Notes under the pieces: model-generated | What the model saw: only the letters and a program-made list of their open reading frames with translations | Database searches by the model: none | What the model was told of the DNA's origin: nothing | Assembly (NCBI GenBank): GCA_963995525.1 | Contig: OZ023217.1 | Span: 22,313,512-22,377,511 of the forward strand | Length of the DNA: 64,000 nt | From: Escarpia spicata | Lineage: Eukaryota; Annelida; Polychaeta; Sabellida; Siboglinidae | Reading direction: 5' to 3' | Shown here: positions 37,097 to 47,425 of the stretch, piece after piece | Layout of the letters: each line of letters begins with the position of its first letter | Position numbering within the stretch: position 1 is the first letter of the stretch | Program-made: the position numbers and the translations under genes

Positions 37097-37526
37097 ACGC
37101 ACAAAAAGTAATCTACTAGCTGCTACTCCTCATTCGGAATCTCTAGATACATCATACGTTGTTGTAGGGTGAACGGTTCATCAATTAGGGCCGTATTACG
37201 AATATTCCGCCAGGTGGCGTAATGTTAATATTGCTCTGACATGGTAGCAATCAACACGCAAAATTTGTTACTTTCTCAAACCTCCACGCAAAAATTGCAT
37301 TGGACATACAAGTTGCTATTCCAAATTTCGAATTCATAGAGACTTGTTGTGTTGACGTATGGTGAATGGGTCAGAAGTTAGGGCTGTTTCTAAATTGTTC
37401 ATTAAAGGTGCCCCCCCCCACGGCCCCCAGGAGGATAATCGTTGTACACTCGGACCAAACATGTTATTTACGCACCAACCTATCGGGCGGTATCGAAAAG
37501 TAAACTTTTACAACAACGTGAAATGA
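37097..37526 (-). repeat. Right inverted-repeat arm, outer part
   Basis: Reverse complement of the left arm. It includes a run of C at 37410-37420 and the CGGCCCCCAGGAGG block matching CTGGGGGCCGTGGGGG on the left. Confidence 0.85.
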
Positions 37527-38390
37527 CTGAGGATCTGGTGACCACACTGTGATACTTTTGCGATGTTGTCCACTTCTGACATTTTGCTGCTATTTTATGT
37601 GAGTATGAGTATATCGAAACACCATGATTTGTTTTTCCATAGGTTATCATAATAACGGATTTAAGTCCTGTTCACAAATTAACGGTTTCAGATTTCCCAC
37701 AACGGCAGAAGTTATTGCCACGTCACTGATCTGCTGTGGAGTTTGCGTCAAACCATGTAATTGCTTTTCCGTGATAATAAACACGGGAGATGTCTCAGGT
37801 GCCATGTCTCCCGCATTGGCGGTAGAGCTCACAGTTTTCTTCCCTGATGGGATAATCTCACGGTCTACCACTTTACTGGCGAAATGTCCCGCTAAACCAC
37901 AACTTCAATGATAAACAAATCAATTTATTAATTTGTAATCCAAATATATCCCCAAGTGAACACGTGGAAAATGCATCAACATTAAATATATTCACCCTAA
38001 AATTTAAGAAGAAATCCGGCCAAAAGCGGAATCTCCCTCCTAAAGTCCCCCCCCCCCCCCCACCCCGACAGAAGTGCGAGGCTTGTGGCGCCACAACTCC
38101 ATTTACCTCCTCTTCGAATCCATCGCACCGTGAAAAACGGTAAAGTTATCGTTTTTTTAGCACTATTACTGGGCACCTCCGGGGATGTTCCCAGTCAGAC
38201 GCTTCAAAGTAATGAGCCTATTGTTGATCCACGCAGGGGTCCTTCTATCAGTGACACGCCCACATGTTGTTAACCCGCCACCACAAAGGTATGCACCAGG
38301 GGACTGTTTCACCAAGGTAGTGAGCTCATCAGGAAAATCCATTATTAAACATAATATGTTTTTTTAAAGTTAAGGACCTTTTCTTAAGAT
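37527..38390. other. Unassigned DNA with a poly-C run
   Basis: Contains a poly-C tract at 38047-38061. No gene was recognised. Confidence 0.45.
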
Positions 38391-38397
38391 GCAAACA

Positions 38398-38550
38398 CCC
38401 GCCGCTCGCTCTCGCTCTCGCTCTCGCTCTCGCCCTGTCTCTCTCTGTCTCGCTCATAGAGTTATATCATTAATCATTCTCCTATAATTCAATTAACGTG
38501 TTATATTATATCTATGGTCTCGCTCTCTCTCGCTCTCTGTCTCGCTCTCT
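38398..38550. repeat. CTCTCG-rich simple repeats
   Basis: Two patches of CTCTCG/CTGTCTCT repeats (38398-38455 and 38517-38550) are separated by AT-rich sequence. They share the motif CTCTCGCTCTC. Confidence 0.85.
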
Positions 38551-38905
38551 AACGTGATGCGAGTACGGTGGCATTTAGGGAGCATAACAGTATACTGTAC
38601 GGTAGCCTATAAGGCCAACAACATTCCCCACTTCTAAAAAAACGAAAAACATCAAAACAAACCGCTGCAACACAGCAGTAGGTGATTATCACCAATAACA
38701 ATCAAATGTCACACGATAACACATAGCTAACCGAACCATTACGGAAATGAAATACGCGTAAGACCAATATGTATCATGGTTTTATAGATTCCCTTCTCAG
38801 AATGAATTCGTAAGCAGATGGACTATCATCATCAGTAGTCTCCGTCACAAGGCAAGATGAGTTTATCGAGAATACTTCATCGGTGTTGATCGAGATGAGA
38901 CCCAA
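38551..38905. other. Unassigned DNA left of the BEL element
   Basis: No gene or repeat recognised between the CTCTCG repeats and the BEL 5' LTR. Confidence 0.4.
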
Positions 38906-39117
38906 TGTGCGCGCCATTTGGCATGCTAGAAAGTTGGGTCGACTCCTGGCGATAGAAGAAACAGGTTGAGGTTCGCCATATTGTTTGGAGAATTGTCGAG
39001 GTGACAATTTGCGCATCGGATGACGTAAAAGCAATGCGTTACGGGCAAAATCCGTGGTTGCCCCATAAAAATAATGAACGATGTTCAAACCAGGTTTGGG
39101 ATGTTATCTATATAGCA
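38906..39117 (+). repeat. BEL 5' LTR
   Basis: Runs from TGTGCGCGCCATTTGGCATG to TTATCTATATAGCA (212 bp) and matches 45287-45497. AATAATGAACG may be near its polyadenylation region. Confidence 0.92.
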
Positions 39118-39379
39118 AGTCTATAATTATAGTAACGCGTCGTGAAATATGCATAAATGTGTACCGCCTACGCCGCCTCGCCGCTCGGCGGTCGAGCAGT
39201 AAGAAGGCGTAGTTTTAACCTGTAATATAGTGTACAGTTTGGTCGGAACCCTCCCTGTCTGACTTTGTTCAATGATACGAAAGGGTATCAGAGCCAAGCT
39301 CGACATCGATAAGGCCTCACGTGGTGAGACTGACAAAACTGGTATGACTAGGTCGCCTAATGATGCAATGCATGCAGCC

Positions 39380-40220
39380 TACGATGAACTCGATACTATG
39401 GGAAGTGTGAGTGAAATCTCCCGTGGGTTTTAGAACATCTTCAAACTCCAGAACAAGCTCTGCAGTATCATTGAAGGCGAAAGGCCAAGTAGAACATGCG
39501 AGGAGGAAACTTCAGTTGGCTGAGAAAAGGATCAAGCGGGAACTAGAACGAAAGCGGAAACAAACATGTAAGGAAGCAGAGTTCAAACAGATGCAAGCAG
39601 AGTTCAAACAGTTGCAAGCAGAGTTCAAACAGATGCAAGCAGAGTTCAAACAGATGCAAGCAGAGTTCAAACAGATGCAAGCAGAGTTCAAACAATTGCA
39701 AGCAGAGTTCAAACAGATGCAAGCAGAGTTCAAACAGATGCAAGCAGAGTTCAAACAGATGCAAGCAGAGTTCAAACAGATGCAAGCAGAGTGCAAACAG
39801 ATGCAAGCAGAGTTCAAACACATGCAAGCAGAGTTCAAACAGTTGCAAAAAGAGTTCAAACATATGCAAGCAGAGTTCAAACAGATGCAAGCAGAGTTCA
39901 AACAAATGCAAGCAGAGTTCAAACATATGCAAGCAGAGTTCAAACAGATGTAAGCAGAGTTCAAACAGATGCAAGCAGAGTTCAAACAATTGCAAGCAGA
40001 GTTCAAACATATGCAAGCAGAGTTCAAACATAAGTAAGCAGAGTTCAAACAGATGCAAGCAGAGTTCAAACAATTGCAAGCAGAGTTCAAACAGATGCAA
40101 GCAGAGGAAGTTGAACTTAAGGAATTTCTGGCCAAACTATGGGAGGATGTTGATTTAAATGACTTTGCAAAGATAAAGAAGTGCAACATGCTTCGCACCC
40201 CACTACTGAAATAAGCACAA
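39380..40220 (+). pseudogene. BEL gag N-terminal coiled coil with 21-bp repeat array
   Basis: The start reads YDELDTMGSVSEISRGF, then shifts frame to RTSSNSRTSSAVSLKAKGQ and ARRKLQLAEKRIKRELERKR. From 39592 to 40105 a 21-bp unit (CAGAGTTCAAACAGATGCAAG) repeats about 24 times and encodes the heptad AEFKQMQ, a perfect coiled-coil register. After it comes EVELKEFLAKLWEDVDLNDF, the usual BEL sequence. TAA codons inside the array (near 39951 and 40036) break the frame. The minus-strand Cys/Leu-rich open frame is a shadow. Confidence 0.85.
39592..40105 (+). repeat. 21-bp heptad-encoding minisatellite
   Basis: About 24 tandem copies of CAGAGTTCAAACAGATGCAAG, with variants at the Q/L codon (CAG ATG, CAG TTG, CAC ATG, CAT ATG). 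Unit length equals seven codons. Confidence 0.96.
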
Positions 40221-40429
40221 GAGTTCCACTGGGTGTTGCATTCATGAGAAGTACAATGACCTGTCCTGTCGTAGCTCCTTTTGCGTATGCTTCTGCATCG
40301 CACAGTTATCTTGATCCAAATGCCTCCAAGTTTGTTTTTCGGGGGGCGTCTGTAGCATCGGGAGGTTTGCAGAACACATTCAATGGTGTGAGAAGTATGC
40401 CATGAAGAACAAGTTGGAATCCGCCATCA

Positions 40430-41470
40430 GTGCCTGGACATTCGACTGTCAGCGGTACTGATAGCAACATTCTCTCGAGAAGGTCATATCGCAAACTGCC
40501 TGCACTTTCATCCGTGACATTTGATGGCACCTCCGCTGAATTTCCGAAGTTTATGAGAAACTTCGAAAACCGGGTTGCGTCAAAGCTGTTCTCAGATAGC
40601 TTCAAGTTGTTCCAATGTGTTTCATGTACAGCAGGAGACGAAAACAAAGCAGTCAAGCACTACGAAAAGACGGAGCATGGCTATCGACAGGCGATGGCAA
40701 TCCTGCAAGAATGATTTGGACGTCCATTCCAGATTGTGAAGTCATGTATGGACCGACTTATCAAGAGGCCACAGTTGTCATTGTTTGACAGGAAAGGCCT
40801 ACTGGAGTTCTCAGATCAGCTCGACTCTACATACCAAACGCTGGAGGACCAAGATTTGCACCCAGAAGCACACACGCAAACATATTTTAAAGTCATATTC
40901 GACAGACTCCCTCTCAATTGGCAGGATGGATGGGTGCGTCGTGTAATGGATCTTGAAAGCACAGGGCCCGAAGCTTGAGGATATGGTGCGATTCATTCTG
41001 AATTTAGCCAGAGCGCTAAATCACGCAGTCTTCGCCATTCGATCGACCGGTAGCAGCAGTTCTAGTAAACCTCCTGGTAGGAAATGTAGTGACTTTAAGA
41101 AAGGTTCAGATGTCCCTACTGTCTTCAACAGGGTAACTACACTTTCCACCCAAGTTGCCAAAGGTGTGGACGATATTAATGGCAATGAGAAGCAGGATGA
41201 CGGGTATCATGCGTCACGTACTAGAAACAGTGAGGACTGCAGATACTATGAAGGCAAGCGTATCACCGTATCACTGTGCTGGGTTTAAAAGTAGGACACT
41301 GGAATTCCGAAAGAAGTTTGTGGGGAACCATAACCTATGCTTCTGCTGCCATGGAAGGCATTACAGTATGGACTGCGAACACAAGCAGAATTGGCTTGAG
41401 AAAGGGTGCAACAAAATGCACCATCAGCTACTGCACCCTTCTCTGACAATTCCGAAACAGACCCAACAAT
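40430..41470 (+). pseudogene. BEL gag core and zinc knuckle
   Basis: The frame segments contain LSSVTFDGTSAEFPKFMRNF, EHGYRQAMAILQE, FGRPFQIVKSCMDRLIKRP and FSDQLDSTYQTLE (DUF1759-type gag). These are followed by FRKKFVGNHNLCFCCHGRHY, SMDCEHK, and the CNKMHHQLLHPS knuckle typical of BEL/Pao. Frames change at about 40712, 40976 and 41285. Confidence 0.9.
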
Positions 41471-41499
41471 AATCGGTTGACGAGGCGCTGCCGCAAATG

Positions 41500-41735
41500 C
41501 AGGTCGGATCACTTGTAGCAAGAGATCAGATTTATTCTCACCGAATTGTGACCACGACAACATAGATCCAACAGATGTTCTAGATGGTGATGCTATCCGC
41601 TCAAGGGAAATGACCTTGGGAAAGTCAGTGGAGCGGCTCTGGCAGTTGGAGAAGCATGGGTTTGAGAGCGAAGACTGTAAGACCATGTCTGTGGAGGACA
41701 AAGGCAGACCTTCCAACATTTTATTAAAACAGCAG
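41500..41735 (+). pseudogene. BEL pol fragment upstream of RT
   Basis: In broken frames, LGKSVERLWQLEKHGFESED then CKTMSVEDKG matches the linker that precedes the BEL reverse transcriptase. The sequence then breaks off into unrelated DNA until about 43260. Confidence 0.75.
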
Positions 41736-41739
41736 AAGA

Positions 41740-43255
41740 TCTTCCTCTTCCTACAAAAAAAACACAGAAGATTTTTGCTCTGAAAAACAACAAAACGTTA
41801 TTAACAAACAAACACCCAATTTCCCAAACACCCAGTGTTCTGCGTCTGTCTTTCAGAGCTCAGCATTGTAAATGCCAGTGGCACGTTTGGTACATAACTC
41901 CCGTGTTAGTGGTAATGCGTGGCCATTGGAGACACTCAAAATGGCGGAGTGAAAAATATGCGGAGCAGTGTTTCCACTGGCTAAAATGATCGGCGATGTG
42001 GCAGGGGTGGGCAAAGCATTGCTAGGGCGGTCCGGGGGCATGCTTCCCCAGATAATTTTTTTAAACGGTGCATTCTGAGGTATGTTTTAACCTTTATTCT
42101 TAAATATAGAGAGATATATAAAACAACAAGACACTACTTAATAAAAGTCAGTAATCATGATTATTTCATCGTGTTGAGGTGTGGTTTCCACTTGACCAGT
42201 GGTACAATTGGTTGTGGTGATGTTTTTCTTGCCCTAAACCTAGGCCTTGTTACCACGCTGACAGAGTCAGTAAAAAGTAAAAGGTAAGTCTAGCCCAAGT
42301 TATTGATAATCCGTTAGTATACACGATTTGGGGGAATAGGCGTCTTTTATGAGATGTGAACTTCGGTGATTTATATTCGTAAGTACTTCACTCAAATAAA
42401 CTTTCTAAAAAGTTTGTTTGCACAACTTTATCGGAATATATATTATATATTTAGCACAAAGATATCTTACGATTCACATTCCTTATTTTACTAAAATAAA
42501 TAGCATAGAACATTAGTTGAATAGATTTGTGGGCAAATGTTAGTTGTGTCGAATCCGGACCCACCTCGAGTTCGCCGTTATAACTTGAATTTTGTTTAAC
42601 TTTTATACCTCAGCGAGATAGTTCCATCATTCAACATTATTGTAGGCATATTTACCTTTACGAATAATGTTGCATCTTACGACCATTTGAGGCGTAAATA
42701 GCGCCCCGGTTTGTATCAACATACGCTGCTATATCGCTCATTTTAGGGCTCTGTGCGGTACGGTACGGCCGCAACGGTGCAGACTAGCGCAAGCCGGGTC
42801 GCTATTTGGGTAAATCATAACCGGCCCTGAGCGACGTTTTTCTTAAGACGACTAATCGATTTTGATACAAATCTGCGATTTTGCAGGAATATAAATGACT
42901 TTGTGGTGTCATTTCGCGCGGCTCGCCGACGTTGAATATATCGAGAAAGAACGAAAAAATGGGCGCACGAAATAGCTACGAAGCGGCAACTTCGGCATAT
43001 TTTGGGCGAGCTAGACAGCATAGAAAAACGGCGAGGCGGCCCTCCTCGCTTGTCATATACCAGGGAAAACAATGGAAAATGTCATAGTCCAATCTCAACC
43101 GTTCAAAAACATAACACACCACCAAATGGCGCTGTTTCAAACTACAGTGTATAGGCTACGTTGTGGGTTTTTCACGTCGGGTGGCGCTGCGATCACCGGC
43201 CATGTCCGTATAAAGCGGAAGATTTACAAAACAAAGCGGGAAAGCGTAAGATTTA
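41740..43255. other. 1.5-kb foreign segment inside the BEL element
   Basis: It interrupts the pol homology between MSVEDK and LQRALNMLHKNTKL. No coding sequence or terminal repeats were recognised. The right half (42660-43060) is CpG-rich. Confidence 0.55.
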
Positions 43256-43257
43256 TT

Positions 43258-43905
43258 AAAAAAACGGAAAAAGCGGAAGACTTGGAAGGTCTGCAAAGGG
43301 CGTTGAACATGTTGCACAAGAATACTAAATTGGTCGATGGACAGTACGAGATTGGTCTTCTTTGGAGAGATGAACACCTCGCATTGCCAAACAACAAGGT
43401 TGTGGCAAAGAAGAGACTCGATCTTCTGGGCAAACGCTTCAAGCAGAAGCCAGAGTTTGCAATAAAGCACTGCAAGGCAATGTCTGACAACATCACTAGG
43501 GGCTACGCGAGATTACTGTTTGACGAAGAAACTGCTCAAACTAGCCCAAATGACGTGGTATCTACCACATCATGGAATTAATAGTTCAAGTGGTGCAGAG
43601 ATGGATTCGAAGAGAAGCCCCGCAACCTATCAGATGACACACCATATCTTTGGTGCTACAGACACCCCAAGTTCATGCACGTATGGATTGAGACGGTGTG
43701 CTATGGACAGCAAAGGAGACTTTGACCAACGAGTAGCAGAAGCCGTACAACGGAACTGCTAAGTCGATGATTTGCTGAAGTCGTTTCCAACGGCCGAGGC
43801 AGCCATCAACTTGTTTATACAGCTGGTGAGGATGCTACACAGAACAGGACTTAGATTCGCAAAATGTCTGTGAACCTTGAAGAAGGTGTTGGCCGCAGTA
43901 CCTGA
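43258..43905 (+). pseudogene. BEL reverse transcriptase remnant
   Basis: Shows NMLHKNTKLVDGQYEIGLLW, NNKVVAKKRLDLLGKRF, AKTSP-like AQTSPND, TWYLPHH (frame changed), then FGATDTP..TYGLRR and VDDLLKSFPTAEAAINLFI. The tyrosine codon of the catalytic YVDD box is a TAA stop. Most of the palm domain between TWYLPHHG and FGATD is deleted. Confidence 0.87.
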
Positions 43906-43941
43906 ACCTGAACGGGCAGCCGACTTGATTCGAAGTACCAG

Positions 43942-44205
43942 ATGATCATCCACAAGAGTCATCACGTGGCGGCCTTATTGATAACTCACTTTCACCAAGC
44001 GTCAGCCCACGCTGGTCAAGACCATGTTCTTGCCAGACTGCGAGAACAGTTCTGGACCCCAAAGGCGAGATCTGCAGTGCATCGTGCTCTCCGATCCTGC
44101 ATTGGATATCGGAAGCGTCACGCTATGAAGATGGCGCGGAGGATGGCTGACCTACCTGGGACGAGAGTCACTCCTTATGAGCCCCCTTCACAAGAACCGG
44201 AGTGA
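43942..44205 (+). pseudogene. BEL integrase H2C2 zinc-binding domain
   Basis: HHVAALLITHFHQASAHAGQ, VLARLREQFWTPKARSAVHR, then C.GYRKRHAMK and MADLPGTRVTP: the integrase N-terminal region. The second Cys of the pair is replaced by Tyr (CIGYRK where the family has CxxC). The catalytic D,D,E core that should follow is missing. Confidence 0.87.
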
Positions 44206-44383
44206 ACTACTTCGGACGTACGCTAATCAAAAGAGGACGATCCATTGGAAAATGATAGGGCGCTTTATTTACCTGCATGAACGTAAGGACTATACACATC
44301 GTAGTCGCAAAGTCACTGGATACAAGCTCGTTCATCAATATCCTTCGTCGCTTCATTGGTCGTAGAGGACATCCAAGGGACAT

Positions 44384-44704
44384 TTGGATCATTACCACAG
44401 GAAGAGATGGAGACAAGTACAAATTCTGGCGAACCACTCCTGGAAGCGATGGCTAAAAGAGTATTTTCCAGCTCTAGAGGAGATGGGCATGTGGCGTCAG
44501 AAAACTTGTAACGCTGCAGTTGGCGATCTCGTTCTTGTGGCGGATGACGACGTCTCCAGAGGAAATTGGCCGTTGGGTAGAGTCACCAGGGTAGTAGTAG
44601 AGGTGAAGACCAGAAGCTCGCATTTCGTGCGGCCAATTCAGAAGCTGTGTCTTCTTGAGGAAGGTAGTGGTGGACAATCTGCAGAAGATGTCTCGGAGGG
44701 TTAG
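44384..44704 (+). pseudogene. BEL pol C-terminal domain (DUF5641-type)
   Basis: WKRWLKEYFPALEEMGMW, GDLVLVADDDVSRGNWPLGR and VRPIQKLCLLEE match the conserved end of BEL/Pao polyproteins. Ends at a stop near 44704, followed by UTR to the 3' LTR. Confidence 0.88.
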
Positions 44705-45286
44705 CACATTGTGTATCAAGACTAAGTGTTTTGAGTATCCACAGCGGTGTGTGTGACTTCAAGTGACTGTTACACGGTGAATGGACTCATACTATGACCA
44801 TTTCCCATTTGGGAAATCAATGACTTTAAGTTTGTTAGAATTACTCTTACGTTAATACAAGTCAGCGGACTGTTATGAGAGTTCATTCTTAAGGTGAAAT
44901 AAGGGCAGAATAATCCCTTCACCTTTCATGTACGTGAAGGGTCTGGTAGTCTACCCAGCCTCCTGTTCACAAGTGTATGCAATAAGCAATCGTGTATTGT
45001 AGTAGCTTAATTGGACTATAGGAGTTATCTAAGTCAATTTGTAGAGTAGCAACTGTTCTGTGTTTGTTGTTTCCATTCACGCGGGACTGTTTATTGTGTA
45101 ATTCATGTGTATCTGTTTAAGAACATGAACATTCACTGTCATTTGATCATTGAACGGTGTGTTCTTGGATTCAGTCTTGGACAGAAAGGTGGACTTTCTA
45201 GTGATTAATTTAATTAATGCTCCTAGTTGTTATGGCGCTTTAGAATTGTATTGAGTGTTTCGTTTTGGACTCTCCATGGGGGGATA

Positions 45287-45497
45287 TGTGCGCGCCATTT
45301 GGCATGCCAGAAAGTTGTTGCGCCTCCTAGCTAATGAGGAAAAACGTTGAGGTTCGCCATTTGTTTGGAGAATTGTCGAGATGACAATTTGCGCACCGGA
45401 TGGCATAAAAGCAACGCGTTACGGGCACAATCCGTGGTTGCCCCGTAAAAATAATAAACGTTGTTCAATCCAGGTTTGGGATGTTATCTACATAGCA
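45287..45497 (+). repeat. BEL 3' LTR
   Basis: Starts TGTGCGCGCCATTTGGCATG after GGGGGGATA and ends TTATCTACATAGCA. Pairs with 38906-39117. Confidence 0.92.
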
Positions 45498-45609
45498 GGT
45501 TTATATACCCAAACTTTCACTATCTGCTCCGGACAATAGTGCAGGCTTATCGCCGATCAATGCATTCGGTAGGACTTGGAAGTGGAGGGTTTTCTAGCGG
45601 CCTTCCCTC

Positions 45610-46578
45610 TCGCTCAGAAACGCCATTTGTCCACGTTGTCTGGTTTTGCGTCACCATAGAGATACAACAGATATGGTGAGTGATGCATTGCAATGTTTGG
45701 TTTTAAAGCGTGCGGAGACAGCTCATTGGTAGTGTTTTCTTTCAGAAGGTCGGTCCTTGTAGCCTGGTTTAGCAGCCCGAATATGAATTTGTCCCTGATT
45801 AGTTCATCTGCCATAGCATCGTATTCACAGAGACTTCCTGCTTGGCGTACTTTCACTTCCCAGTCTTATATAGTGTCCTGTGCATTCTGGCGTAGATTCC
45901 AGAATGTCAATCGATCTGATAACACGGTACTGCCAACTGAGCCAGCGTAGTGGTGGCGTAGACGCTCCATCCATATCCAAGGCTTCAGTTCGTCTGCCGC
46001 AGGTATTTGCGGGTCAATTGTGTATCGGATTACTGACAGAGCTTCGTCTGGCATGGCTGACCTCAATGCAGATATCTCCAGCTGGGGTTTCTTGAAATGA
46101 GCCTCAATTTGATCTGCGAGTGATGGATCTTTTCCCAAGTCTATATAATCCGTCTGAATACAATAGTCATTAAAGCGGACTTCAAAATTCTTGAAATTCT
46201 CAACTTTGTTCCCTCCTATAGTTTCAACTCTGGTCTTTTAAGATGTGCCATGTTCGTATTTATTCTCGTTCAGTCACAATTTGGCTTGCGATACAGTTGC
46301 GACGAATCATTGCTTGAATTTTTTTTCGTTTGTCATATTTAGCTTGCCATACAATTGAAATTTTCGAACGTAGCGTGTCCGAATCTGACAAATTGCTCGA
46401 AATTCTTCAAAACCGGGACGAGTGGGTCCTCACCTAGCCTAATGTGGCAGATTACTGAGTTAACTTCTGACGCCATGTTGTGTACGCAGGCATATGGCTG
46501 TGCTCGGAACGGCCACAGACAACGACTAGTACTGAACAGCGCGTTTACTAGTTTATAAGTACCATCGGAAGCCCACAC
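45610..46578 (-). pseudogene. Ty3/gypsy gag fragment, antisense
   Basis: Minus-strand pieces include ENFKNFEVRFNDYCIQTDYI, MPDEALSVIRYTIDPQIP, PWIWMERLRHHYAGSVGSTV, DWEVKVRQAGSLCEYDAMAD and ELIRDKFIFGLLNQATRTDL. This is the gag capsid pattern common in invertebrate gypsy elements. A stop separates the two main frames. No pol or LTR seen. Confidence 0.85.
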
Positions 46579-46787
46579 CTAGTTTCGCTTATCCGACTCT
46601 CGCCTGGTTGTGTGACTTCGCCAGGAATATAGTCTGGCTCAGAACCGCCTTTGACTGCTCACTGCCAGTTGGCACGTCTATCCCCCAGAATGTTTACATA
46701 TTATGTATGTTTCCGATAACGAAATTAAATTACAAAATAGTACCCGAAATAGTATTATACAAAATATAATGAAAATCCATTATCCAG

Positions 46788-47375
46788 GTTTCTCGGCATC
46801 TAAACAACATAGAAACACGTTCATGGTGTCTAAACCATCATTTTTAGGGACAAGGAATTCATTTCTGCCACATTCCGTATCCTCAGATAAACGCCATATT
46901 GAAATTAAAGATGGCCGCCATGGACATCTATTAACCACGTTGCTCAGCTTCTAAGCAACATAGAAACATGTTCTTGGTATCTAAACCATAATTTTTAGGG
47001 TCAAGGAATTTATTTCTGCCACAGGCCATATCCTCACATGACCGCCATATTTGAATTCAAGATGGCCGCAATGGAAATTTATTAACCAAGTCGCTCAACT
47101 TCTAAGCAACATAGAACAATTTTCTTGGTGTCTAAACCATCATTTTCAGGGTCAAGGAATCCATTTCTACACATGCCTTATCCTAAGATGACCGCCATAT
47201 TGAAATTCAAGATGGCCGCCATGGAAATCTATTAGTTTAGACGTTTTTCAGCTTCTAAGCAACATAGAAACATGATTTTTTGGCGTCTAAACCAACATTG
47301 TTCGGGTCAAGGAATTAATCCCTGTCATACGTGACGGCCATAATAAAATTCAAGATGGCCGGCATGCAAAATTCA
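46788..47375 (+). repeat. 150-bp tandem repeat, about 4 copies (left end)
   Basis: The unit runs TTCTAAGCAACATAGAAACA, GGTCAAGGAAT, CCGCCATATTGAAATTCAAG then ATGGCCGCCATGGAAAT. Copies begin near 46788, 46949, 47099 and 47252. Confidence 0.9.
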
Positions 47376-47425
47376 ATATGTCTAGTAAGTTATATTAACA
47401 TCAAGCACTGTGCCTCCTAACACAG

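Larger units (their letters stand above)
28968..37526. mobile_element. Long-inverted-repeat element, nested
   Basis: The left end TCATTTCAAGTTGTTGTAAA (28968) and the reverse complement of the right end TCATTTCACGTTGTTGTAAA (37526) match. The match continues through TTTCGATACCGCCTGATAGG, TGGTCCGAGTGTACAACGAT and CTGGGGGCCGTGGGGG for several hundred bp. Each arm holds subterminal repeats with the motif GAACCGTTCACCCTACATCA (near 29120, 29480, and on the minus strand near 37380, 37180 and 35200). The interior carries minus-strand remnants of a transposon-associated protein. Two LINEs are inserted: 30829 to about 34060, and about 35455-37096. Without them the element is roughly 3.7 kb. Confidence 0.82.
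38906..45497 (+). mobile_element. BEL/Pao LTR retrotransposon, degenerate
   Basis: Two similar LTRs flank decayed gag and pol. In order they carry a coiled-coil gag start, the DUF1759-type gag core, a CCHC knuckle, an RT remnant, the integrase H2C2 zinc-binding domain, and the DUF5641-type C-terminus. GGGGGGA lies directly before the 3' LTR as the polypurine tract. I see no clear 5-bp target duplication, so the insertion is old. It is not capable of movement: most of the RT core, the RNase H and the integrase core are deleted and frames are broken. Confidence 0.92.

Noticed and set aside
39512..40303. 263-codon minus-strand Cys/Leu/Asn-rich ORF
   Set aside because: Antisense shadow of the 21-bp heptad array in the BEL gag.
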